Assembly (NCBI GenBank): GCA_003313425.1
Contig: NHZP01000001.1
Coordinates: 1,736,001-1,800,000 of the forward strand
Reading direction: 5' to 3'
Origin: Pseudopyrenochaeta lycopersici
Lineage: Eukaryota > Ascomycota > Dothideomycetes > Pleosporales > Pseudopyrenochaetaceae
DNA: 64,000 nt
Under the pieces are notes generated by a model. The model saw nothing but the letters and a program-made list of their open reading frames with translations, was not told the origin of the DNA and made no database searches. A program made the position numbers and the translations under genes. This document shows, one piece after another, positions 1 through 9,922 of this stretch (its first letter is position 1; every line of letters starts with the position of its first letter).

Positions 1-172
1 CACCGCTTGCAAACCGACTTGATACTTGTGTCACCATCGATCACCCTGGGAGTCTGATTCATATCGCGGCTACTGCTTCTACTACTAACAATCCCGGTCA
101 TCACCGCTTGCTACGAACAGGCAATACACCTTCCTTCCCCCGTTTGAACACACCGGACCCTAATTTCCGGTC

Positions 173-2242
173 ATGGGCATGCTCAACCTTGTCAAATTCT
201 TCCTCGCGGTCACTTTGCTCTTCTATGTTCAGGGCCTTTATCGCAATTACAAATACGCACGCAAGAGCGGCCTGCGCTACGTGGTCAGCCCACTCACGCC
301 GTATACATGGAAATGGCAGCTAGCAACCGTGCTGTTTGGTCCTTTGCTCCGGCGGTTTCGCTGGTACAGAGCTATTGACTGGACTTGTGCGTGGCAAGAT
401 GACGATAGGTTACATCGACAGCTTGGGGAATGCTTCATTGTTGTCTCATCGGGCTATAATGTGCTGTGTACGAGTGATCCGAAGACGACAGAACATGTGT
501 TGAGGAAGTGGAGAGATTTTGTCAAGCCTGATAATGTCAATGGTGGGTTCTAATATATAGTATCGAGCAAGGATGGATGCTAAGTGTTGAGCACAGAGAT
601 TCTGGGTACTTTTGGTCAAAATGTTGACACTGTATGTGATGTTTCTTACAACCACTTCCCACTTTGCACTCTTCTGCAAGAAGATTCCCCTGCCTAGTTG
701 ACTATACTGATTCTTTAAGTCCAATGGTGATGACTGGATCCGACATCGCAAACTTACCGCACCTTGCTTCAGCGAGCGTGCTTCAACCATAGTGTGGGGC
801 AAAGCTCTTCAGCAATCAGAGGCTCTGCTCGCAAAATGGCTTTCACCCTCCAACAACAAGACGTCGAATATGATCAACGATATCAGTACATTGGCCTTAA
901 ATGTTATCTCGTCAGTTGCCTTTGAGAACCACGAGGTCAACAAGCCAGCCGAAGGGCACAAGTTATCCCTTAAGGAATCACTAGTGACTGTGATGAGTAC
1001 CTCAATCTCGCCAGCTCTGGAGGGTATCATGCCATGGCTGAAATGGTCGGGGCTCAAAATACTACTTCCGACTTCAGTGAAAAAACTTCAATTAGCCATG
1101 CGGGAGTTCCGACAATACATGGATGAAACTGTCATTAGAGAACGCAAGAAGCCCACCAGCGAGGACGCAAAAGTGCCGAATCTAATCAGCACGTTGATAA
1201 GAGCCAACGATGCAGCTAAATCTGAAGATGTCCAGTCTAAAGCACGTTTATCAGATGTAGAGCTGAGAGGCAATATTTTCATCTTTACTGTTGGTGGGCT
1301 TGAGTCGACGGCTATCACCATGTCGTATACCTTGGCTCTACTTGCCGTAAATCCCAAAGTCCAGGATTGGGTGTACGAAGAGCTTGCTGAGGTGTTTAGT
1401 AGTGAAGATGTCGAGTATGCGAAAGTATTCCCCAAATTGAAGAGGGTCATGGCTATTATGGTAAGCAAACTTTATACAGTTTTTGACTTTGTCAATACCC
1501 GCATTCCTAATATTGTATCTTCAACTGTAAATAAGAACTGGGAAAATTGCGGTAAAGCCACTAATAATCTTTTTTTTTTTTTTACATCCTCGATGTATTC
1601 TTCTTATTCTCGTGTTAACCATTATCTTCTTATTATCAACTATATCTCATATGCCCACATTCTTCCTTCACAACAGCCACCAACTCCACAAAATAGTATG
1701 AAACTGTCCGCCTCTACGGACCTTCGCCGCCCATCCCCCGCGCACCAACTTCCCTTAACCTCGAGATCCCCATCACCACCCCCAGCGCAGCCAGTACAAA
1801 CACTGCGCCCGCAAAAGACACATCCGCAACCACGATAATCACCCTCCCGCCAAACACCCAACTCATGCTCAACTCTTGGGCCTCCCACACATCCGCAACC
1901 CACTTCCCTAGTCCCAAGACCTGGAACCCCGCGCGCTGGATCCAGCCCGCCTCCTCCCTCGCAGACGAAAAATTTCTGCACCCAACTTCGGAATCCGGGT
2001 TTTATGCCTGGGGCGTCGGCCCGCGTATCTGCCCTGGGATGAAGTTCAGTCAGGTGGAATATACGGCTGTGTTGGCTTCGGTGCTGGCGAGGGTGCGGAT
2101 CGGGCTAGTTGTTGATGGGCAGCAGAGTGAAGATCGGGCGAAGGAAAAGGTGCTAAGTGTGTTGAGGGATTCTTGTGCGGAGCCGTTGTTGTTGCATGTG
2201 AGGAAGCCGGAGGAGTTGTGGGTTAGGTTTGAGGAACGCTGA
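173..2242 (+). CDS. Cytochrome P450 monooxygenase, 4 exons, 563 aa
   Basis: Membrane-anchored haem-thiolate monooxygenase, expected at the ER facing the cytosol; substrate unknown. Proposed exons are 173-542, 597-631, 720-1460 and 1697-2242, all GT-AG. The start at 173 opens with a hydrophobic anchor (MGMLNLVKFFLAVTLLFYVQ). Then come NGDDWIRHRKLTAPCF (helix C region, with the WxxxR haem contact), an I-helix GGLEST where the family usually has AGxET, YETVR (the ExxR pair, just after intron 3) and the haem loop WGVGPRICPG with the axial Cys. Exon 2 is only 35 nt. Intron 3 is 236 bp, about four times longer than its neighbours, and contains a run of 14 T at 1570-1583; reading through it destroys the ExxR frame, so splicing is essential. 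All key motifs are present, so the gene looks intact. The CYP family cannot be assigned by eye. Confidence 0.9.
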
Positions 2243-2504
2243 GGCTGGGCGAGTGGTGGATGGAAATTTGTTTTCGATAGTAGTTGAGAGAGGAAATTTG
2301 TGGAGGATAAGGATACTTGTTTGAGCTGAATGAGAGATGTCCCCGGAGAGACTTCTGGCTTATATAGAATCAGGAGACAGCATAAAAATTATTGCCACAG
2401 TGTTCCGAATAGCTTTTACAATACATGCTAGAAATGAAATAGGGGAAGCTAATCCCAGTCATAGGTGTGGAATATCCATCTATATGTTCTATTCATCCCG
2501 TCCT

Positions 2505-4315
2505 TTAGTCATACATTCTAGTCCACGAGAGCTTTTGCGGACGGACATCCATCGTAGCAAGCGCAATATGTCCAACACCGGCCTCGCTCTTCACATCTCC
2601 AACCCTCACACGAACATCGCGCAGAGCCCTGGCGGTTTCCAGTCCACTAAGATGGGAGGTGACATGTGTCTTAAAGTACCGGTTATCGCGTGCAGCGACC
2701 GAAACAAAGCCTAGAATGTCCGGTGTCCGGGTGAGCAGACCTAAGAGCATCGAAATGTTCGCGGCTATAAAGAGAACTAGAGATATGGCGATGGTTAACA
2801 CCGCAAGTGCCTTGTGGCAAACGTAAACATGACCTTTATACTCAGTAGGTTGTATGTCTACAACGTTCCATGATTCAGTGGGAAATCCTCGCTCCGAAGC
2901 CTTTAGGCGCACGTCGCTCCCAATTGATGCGTCCCAGAAGGTGTTGATCGCGGTCTGCAAGCGCCTGCTGAACTGTGTAACAGGAAGAGATAGAACGAAA
3001 CTGACAAAATCCTGTACTCCAAGTGAACTAAGATAGGGGTCCACCATCCAATGCTCAACAAGCTCGCTTGTACTGATGATGCCCTGAGTAAATCATAGAC
3101 CGGCACCAGGCATCCAGTTACTGATATTTTGAAAAACTGACAGGGGTGAGGGCCCTCCCCAAACGTCGAGGGGGTTTCTGTCAAGCCGTCGTATGGCGCT
3201 GACGCGGCAAGCTTTATTTTGGCAACTGACGTGGGATTCAACGACGCGAAGCGATGCAGAACACACTGCGGATGTGACATTAGCCAAATCCACGTCTTCG
3301 CTACCTCTTGATAGGTAATGAAACTCTATCATATCGTCAGTGCTGGTCTTCTCATCAACCTGTATCTGAAAAGTAAGACTTTGAGCTGTGATATTGCTGA
3401 AGTTGGTGCTGTCAGGTGGAATCTTTGGCTGCCATGGCACGAGCTCTGGAAGCGAGTACAAGGAGGCGCAGTTCACTGACCAGTAATGGGACATGAGGCC
3501 AAAAGAGCAATTGCCAGACTCCGGTACACCCACTACTGGAACACCAAAGACAGAAGTGTAGTTGGATATTGGGTTATTGGGAATATGATGCCAACTATAG
3601 TCTGGCACCGAATCTGCGGCAGGATCTTTGCTGAAGTAGTCTATGTCTGGTATCTTGACAAATCCAAACACATCCATGGGAGCTGAGAGGCTCTGACTTG
3701 ATGTCTGTACAGCCGTCATGTACAAAGGAGCAAAGAGAGGCCATTTCTTTTGGGCAGTTCGGGCTGACCGTATGTACGTTTCATTAGGATACAGCTCCAT
3801 AGGATAATACATCACGGAGGAATTGTAACTTGTGATGGAGGGTTTTGTGGATAAAAGCCTTAGGGAAGCCTGGCCGCCGAGTGGGGAAAGGAGCCATGCT
3901 AATAGAATAGAGATACCGAGAAAGTCAAAACGCCGTAAACCGAGCTGTCGCTCTAGGGTTGAGAAAATAGACTGGCATCCTATGAGTCGTTCTAGGTCCT
4001 ACTCAGTATTAGACCTAGCCTGAACATGTGCAGCTGTGGATTGCTCACGCCAACAGTTGTACCACGTTCTGCCTTGAACAAACCTACGCGACGAAGCATC
4101 TTGCCTAGTATAGCTGCGTATATGATAGGAAATATGGTAGGCGACAGGAGCGTAATGGCTTTGATCTTTTCCCCGTATGGAGATATAGGTTGATTGTAGA
4201 CATTTCAAAGACGCACTGTACCGCCCTGAGGCAACTGCGAAGGAATTTTCAACGGCAGGCGCAAGGAAGACAACTCGCCTTCAAAAAGTTTGTTTTTGAG
4301 TTTATCAATTCTCAT
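2505..4315 (-). pseudogene. Relic of a multi-span membrane protein with large glycosylated ectodomain
   Basis: Read on the minus strand from ATG 4315, one frame continues to a final stop at 2505 if a 50-bp GT-AG intron (4048-3999) is removed, but it meets two internal TGA codons, at 4207-4205 and 3095-3093. On both sides of each TGA the translation looks like one protein: membrane segments near the N-terminus (ITLLSPTIFPIIYAAILG, then FDFLGISILLAWLLSPLGG), a roughly 300-residue Asn-glycosylation-rich ectodomain (several N-x-S/T, for example NYTSVFG and NITAQ), a conserved-looking NWMPGAG, and a C-terminal span (LAVLTIAISLVLFIAANISM). I recognise this layout from uncharacterised Pleosporales families, function unknown. 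The first TGA could be spliced out with a poor AAG acceptor. No intron of normal length and phase removes the second. Both would be Trp codons after one G-to-A change. I therefore call a recent pseudogene; a sequencing error or readthrough is the alternative. Confidence 0.6.
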
Positions 4316-4321
4316 GTCCAA

Positions 4322-5541
4322 TCATCTCACCGGCCGCACAAAGCTATCATCATCAAGCACATGTCTGATATCCTCAACACTCGTCTCTGCCCCAGTCCCG
4401 GCACTGGCGCTGGGCTCCACGCCTACACTCAAATCGACCAAACCCCCTGTAGGCGGAGAAAACTGACGTAATCGTACACCGCTTTCAGCGAAGATCTCGG
4501 CAGTCTTGGTGTCGACCATGTAGCCTTGGTTGTATACGACCTCGCTGATTCCAACTTGGGTGATCTTGACACTACATGTCAGGCAGGGGCAGGTGTTGCA
4601 ATAGAGAGTGGCGTTCTCGCCTATGCGGTCGCGGCCAGCCTCAAGGAGGGCATTCTCTTCAGCGTGTAGGCAGAGGCAGGTGGAGAGGTCGACGCCGCCT
4701 TTGGCGGCATTGTTGCAGCGGGGGCCTACATTTGGTCAGCGTGTAATTTCAAAGTGACCTAGTTGCACGTTACATCCACCCTCGTTACAGTTGGTCATGC
4801 CACGCGGCGTGCCATTATACCCAGTGCTTATCACGCGCTTCTCGCGCACGATACAACACCCCACGCGTCGTTTCATGCAGTTGCTTCTATGTGCTGCCAG
4901 ATCTGCCAGTTGCATGAAGTATTGATCCCAGCTCGGGCGTAGACGGGCCTCGTTTGTGAGGTTGAGTGCGTGTATGGCGTCTCGCAGCGAGGCAATTGAC
5001 GACGTAGAGTTCAACAATTTGAGCTGGGCTCGCTGGAATACGGCACTGAGGCCGGTCCCTGGGGTGAAGAGGTGCGCGTCATTTCGGAGCACAAAGTCTT
5101 CGAGGGTAGGTGGGGTGAGCTGGCTGGTGGCGCACCGGTCCTTGAACCTCTGCCACCGTACACTGACTGGCGCGTCTACGCTTACAAGAAGGAAGAATGG
5201 CCTTCTCAAGAGCGCATCAACGACCTGGTCATCCCATATATCTGTGGTGACCCATCGCTCTCTCCACCTCAGTGTTACGAATTCCAGCAGGGCGTCGACG
5301 TCAGGGAAGCTATGCTGTTCTTCGGGCGAGCCCGCTTCGGCGGAGGGCACATGGGCATTTGACGCTGACTTTTCTACGGCAGGAGTCGCAGCTGTTCGTG
5401 CAAGACGGATGCGCTTGAAGCCATGCTCTTCAACCAGGTAGGAGGCTATCGAGGACTTGCCGGCGCAGATGCCTGCGTCATGTCAGCAGCTGCTAGGCGT
5501 CGCTGGGGAAGCGTCTTGCCTCCGCACAATCCAATAAGCAT
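4322..5541 (-). CDS. DCD1: Deoxycytidylate (dCMP) deaminase, 3 exons, 374 aa
   Basis: Converts dCMP to dUMP for thymidylate synthesis in the cytosol. Exons are 5541-5520, 5472-4774 and 4725-4322. The N-terminus is a nucleoside-kinase-like P-loop (MLIGLCGGICAGKSS), known from fungal Dcd1 proteins. The C-terminal half is the zinc deaminase: HAEENALLEAG (zinc ligand His261, proton shuttle Glu263) and CPCLTC (Cys288 and Cys291), with upstream YNGTPRGMTNC and GGCPRCNN. Intron 1 (5519-5473) starts with GCAAGA, so it is a GC-AG intron; reading GC is required to join the first Gly to the P-loop. Intron 2 (4773-4726) restores GGCPRCNN. Length is near that of other fungal Dcd1 proteins. It is head-to-head with ATG7 across 349 bp, and its stop lies 6 bp before the ATG of the pseudogene. 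Confidence 0.93.
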
Positions 5542-5890
5542 CACGACCAGACACTATGCAACTCGACTAGTCGGTGAATGCCGTTGGGCTCCAAGTCGAG
5601 ACAAACAGCGGACGGGAGCGGTTACTAGCGTCATCTGCGACCTGCAGCTGCAGGAACGCGTCCTAGCGCTGCCCCACCTGATGGCGGGATGTCATGGGCG
5701 GGGTGAGGCATGCGCTGCCTAAGCATTGAGACATTCACTCTCACGCGTGCCTGGCCACTCCCACGTGCTTCGCCTTCTGTTCCTATGACTCCCCAAGTCG
5801 CCGCCTGCTAGCCTGCCACTGGGAGCTCTCACGCCGCGACATCTGTCCCAGTATCTTTCAAGCTCCCCGCTTCGTAGTTGAAGACCCGCA
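5542..5890. promoter_or_regulatory. Divergent promoter between dCMP deaminase and ATG7
   Basis: This 349-bp interval separates two divergent start codons and must carry both promoters. It contains a CACGTG E-box at 5762-5767 and a perfect 14-bp palindrome (CCTGCAGCTGCAGG) at 5641-5654. I do not see a clear TATA box. Use of either element is not shown by the sequence. Confidence 0.5.
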
Positions 5891-8188
5891 ATGGCGACCC
5901 TCAAGTTCGCGCCCTGGCAAAGCGACGTCGACGTCCAGTTCTACGCAGCGCTTGCACACATTAAGATCAACCATGACAAGCTCGACGACTCTGCTCGCAA
6001 GGTGCTTGGATTGTACGAAGTGCGGTCGGGAGATCATTCCTCGAGGTCGATGCGCATACAGATCCACCCAAACGCGCTTACATCGGACGAGTACGTCTTG
6101 CACTGGACACATCTATAACAAATGAAGCTAACCTGCTTCACCTGAAGCACACCACCCACTTACTGCCGCGCTGAAGGCATCATCAAGAACTGCAACACCA
6201 TAGAAGACTACAAGAACCTCGATCGTGGCGCTATCCTCGACCGATGCGCCCAAACAGTATGTGACAGCATAGGCCTCCGGAAACTCTACTGACATTTTTA
6301 GATATGGGAAGCGATTCACGACGGCTCAATCTACGAATGCCCCTCCCTCCTCTCCTCCTTTACCGCAATCATCTTCGCAAACCTTAAGAAGTACAAGTTC
6401 ACGTACCATTTCGGCTTTCCTGCAATACAGTCAGACCCACAGTGGAAACAAATTGGCCCAGCGACCAGGTTACAGGCGAGAGAGACAACATATCTGGTAG
6501 ACGCTGTACAGACATGGAAATATAGCTCTGACGTTCGACAAAGAGGTTTCTTTCTGGCGAAGCGCGTCCGCGGAGGAGGCGACCCTGAGGAAAGACCCAA
6601 GACGCCCGTTACGCCTTTGGAGGAGTTTGGATACACCTGGGCTGTGGCACGGCTCGAGGCATTCGAAAAAGGATTCTTCAATGGGGCCGAAAAAGAAGAT
6701 TGCTTCATCTGTTTCGCGGACCCTTCCACCTATGATGAAAACCCAGGCTGGCCACTTAGAAATCTCCTTATACTTATACGGCATCGATGGCATCTGAACG
6801 AAGCGCAGATAATGTGCTACCGCGATACTCATATCCGGCGGGACCAGCCAAACTCTCTCATACTACAACTGCAGTCAGAACCAGCCCCAGACGCAGCACC
6901 GGACTCAGATGGATCGGTTCGCCCACGAACACCAAAATTGCCCAAGGTCACCGGCTGGGAGCGGACAGAGGCTGGCAAGCTGACCTCCCGAAACGTCGAC
7001 CTGTCAGAGTACATGGACGAGCGTAAACTGGCAGATCAAGCTGTAGACCTCAACCTTAAACTCATCAAGTGGCGTATAGCGCCCAACATCGACCTTGACA
7101 TAATCAAGAACACTAAGTGTCTGCTTCTTGGAGCTGGAACACTGGGTACTTATGTCTCGCGAACACTGATGGGTTGGGGCGTCCGCAAGATCACCTTCAT
7201 TGACAATGCAACTGTTAGCTTTTCCAACCCTGTGCGGCAGCCTTTGTTCGACTTCAAAGACTGTCTGCAAGGCGGCGCGAAGAAGGCGGAAAGGGCGGCC
7301 GAGGCGTTGGAGGAAATATACCCCGGTGTTGATGCTACCGGCAACGTCATGGAAGTTCCCATGCTAGGCCACCCAATCACAGATAATGCAAAGACACAGG
7401 CGGAGTTCGAGAAGTTGAAGAAGCTTATCGACGAGCATGACGCCATCTTCCTGCTTATGGACACAAGAGAAAGCCGGTGGTTGCCAACGGTCATGGGAAA
7501 GGCTGCGGGGAAGATCGTCCTCAACGCTGCACTTGGCTTCGATACTTTTGTCGTCATGCGGCACGGCTTGAAGACAACACAAGAAGGCGAAGTGGAGCTA
7601 GGATGTTACTTTTGCAACGATGTTGTCGCGCCCGCTGATGTAAGTCGCCAATATACTTACTCGCAACATAGTGCTAACGTGGTATGCCAGTCTTTAAGCA
7701 ATGCAACCCTTGATCAACAATGTACAGTAACGCGTCCCGGAGTCGCTCCCCTTGCCTCAAGTCTCCTTGTCGAACTACTCGTTAGCATCCTACAACATCC
7801 ATCCAAAGCCCGAGCTCCAACTGGTATTACTCCGCCTAAGTCGCTTTCGCAAAGCCAAGTACTACCCTCGCACCCCTCGCTACCACCGCCCTTCCAACAC
7901 CCCCTTGGCACCATCCCTCACACAATCCGCGGCTACCTCTCTACTTTCTCGAACCTGCAGGTCGAAGGTAAACCTTATGACTGCTGCTCAGCGTGTAGCG
8001 ACAAGGTGATTGCGAGCTACGAAGAGGATTCTTGGGGTTTTGTGCAGAGAGCGCTAAATGAGAGGGGATGGGTGGAGGAGATGAGTGGACTAAAGGAGGT
8101 TCAGCGAAGGGCAGATGAGGCGGCGGCTGATGTGGAGTGGGATGAAGAGGATGAGGGAGGCCTGGAAGAAGAGGGAGAGATGCTGTAG
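5891..8188 (+). CDS. ATG7: Autophagy E1-like enzyme Atg7, 4 exons, 714 aa
   Basis: E1-like enzyme that activates Atg8 and Atg12 and passes them to Atg3 and Atg10 in autophagosome formation. Exons are 5891-6090, 6148-6256, 6302-7639 and 7691-8188. The N-terminal domain opens with [19 protein letters not shown] and continues with [20 protein letters not shown], both typical of Atg7. The adenylation domain has the nucleotide motif [12 protein letters not shown] (about residues 377-388) and [10 protein letters not shown]. The catalytic Cys is in [12 protein letters not shown] (Cys560), directly after intron 3. The last intron (51 bp, GTAAGT to CAG) is a multiple of three without a stop, so an unspliced form would stay in frame but carry 17 extra residues just before the active-site loop. 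The C-terminal tail is acidic, as in other Atg7 proteins. The acceptor of intron 1 (6146-6147, AAG) is the least certain junction. Confidence 0.95.
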
Positions 8189-8458
8189 GCGTGGATGTTG
8201 TTTGAGTATCCTTGGATAAGCAATGAAGGTTTCAGGCATAGGCTGCAACAGCACGGTGTTGGTCTCATTTTCTTTTAGCACAGCTTCATGCTCTCAGAGC
8301 TCCAAGCCAATTTCCTCTTATCATGATTAAACACAGTCCAATTATCCCATAAGTTGCGCTAGTAACTATTCCAAAGAAAAAAAAATTACCTCCTTACCCC
8401 ATTCAGTCTTCGATCTCACAGCACTCCACAAACCAATCTTTGATCCACCAGTAGGATC

Positions 8459-9922
8459 TCACCCAACAATCTCCCCTTTAACATTAATCCTCTTCACACC
8501 CCTCAACGCCCTCGCCTTCCTCCCCTCCTCCGCCAACTTCCCACAACATGCCACCTTCGCCAACCCATCCCTCACCCAGCTCCGCGCATCCAACCCCGTC
8601 CGAATCCGCTGTCCCCCACTCCACTGATTCTGCGGCCACACCTGCGCCCTCACCAACTGCTTATCCGCAGGTCCCGTCGGGCCCCCTACAAACTTCTTAA
8701 AGCTAAACAGCCCTTTGCCCTTCTGTCGCGGGTCGCTCTCCGGGTACTCGGCGTCGCCCCAGCGCCCGGTGAAGTAGAGGAAGTTGGTTGGCGTAGTGGG
8801 CGCGGAGGGCGCGATGGGCGTGAAGGTTCCAGCCCAGGGGTCGGGCGATGTGGGGGCCGGCGTGTAGGTGTAGTAGTAGCTTGAGAGGGTGGGGTCGTAT
8901 AAGGGGCCAGTGTCTGTTTCATCGACGAGGAGGAAGGGGATGGGCAGGTTGACGTTGGGGATTGTGTGGTCGTGTTTTCCAACTGTTGGGTAGATGGCGT
9001 GGGAGCCGTTTGCGAAGTAGACGACGGGGCGTTTGCCGGACTTGTCCTTTTTCAGGCTGGAGAAGGTGTAGGCTGAGCCGTTGGCGTGTTGGGATAGCCA
9101 GACTGCTTGAGGGATCCCGTTGGAGAAGCGGATCATGTTGTGCTCCCTATTCATTATGTTTAGTAGTCGAACGTGTGGGAGATTCGTAGGAGGGATTAGA
9201 TTACCAGTCGCCGACATGATCACCTGCAGGGGAAAGTTTAGTACTTTGAGCTAGATTTCACAGAGGTCATTGATTTACCGAGTTGTTTCGTTAATACGAC
9301 ACCACCCCAATTATTCGCAAAGAAGTGAAAATAAAATGCATCCACCACACCCCCTCCCTTTTCCACAACAACAATTACACCAGTTTTCTCACCGCCTGTC
9401 CCTCCATCGGCATCTGTTTGCACCCCCTCGAGCCATTTGGGATTCTTAGTAACGTCGTCGTTGCTAGTGAGATAGCAGTCTCTTCCCCCGTTCGCTCCGA
9501 CAGCGTTCAGCTGGGCAAGGTTATCGAGAGTAAGCGGAGGGGACGGCACGGAGACCCTCTTGAAGTTGATCTGGGGATTTGTATTGGGGATCTGTGCGGC
9601 GATTGACGAGGGGCGGTAGGGATCTTTAGAGAAGATGTGGAGGAGTGGTGCTGTTACAGAAAGTCAGCAAAGTGGGGAGTAAATGAAAGATAGCTGGTGA
9701 GAGTTGAAGAAACCTTGATAGCTTGCAACTTTGCTGAAGATTCATACTATCAAAAAATACTCTTTACTGTAATGGAGGACGCGGGCTATGCGCGAAGTTG
9801 CTTCTCACGATCCTCGAAGTATCCCCAAGGTTCATCATGAGTTTGCACTCACCATGATCAAGAACATATTGCGGTATCTCTTTCAGCACTGCCGAAACTG
9901 TTTCATTCGTACGATCAGCCAT
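8459..9922 (-). CDS. Vps62-family protein, 4 exons, 382 aa
   Basis: Member of the family named after yeast Vps62, whose mutants were scored for vacuolar protein sorting; the biochemical role is unknown. Exons are 9922-9853, 9650-9279, 9223-9205 and 9146-8459. Splicing joins LKEIPQYVLDHAPLLHIFSK, then KQLGDHVGDWEHNMIRFSNG, which is the conserved core. Later parts include QAVWLSQHANGSAYTF, YFANGSHAIYP, LYFTGRWGDAEYP and GPTGPADKQL, all typical of the family. Exon 3 is only 19 nt and encodes the DHVGDW turn, so skipping it would frameshift the protein. Intron 1 is 202 bp, the others 55-58 bp. No signal peptide is evident with this start. The 3' end faces ATG7 tail-to-tail, 270 bp apart. Confidence 0.88.

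Noticed and set aside
3088..3131. Possible 38-bp intron removing the TGA at 3095-3093
   Set aside because: It is shorter than any other intron in the window, and joining GTAACT to CTCAG shifts the frame into early stops.
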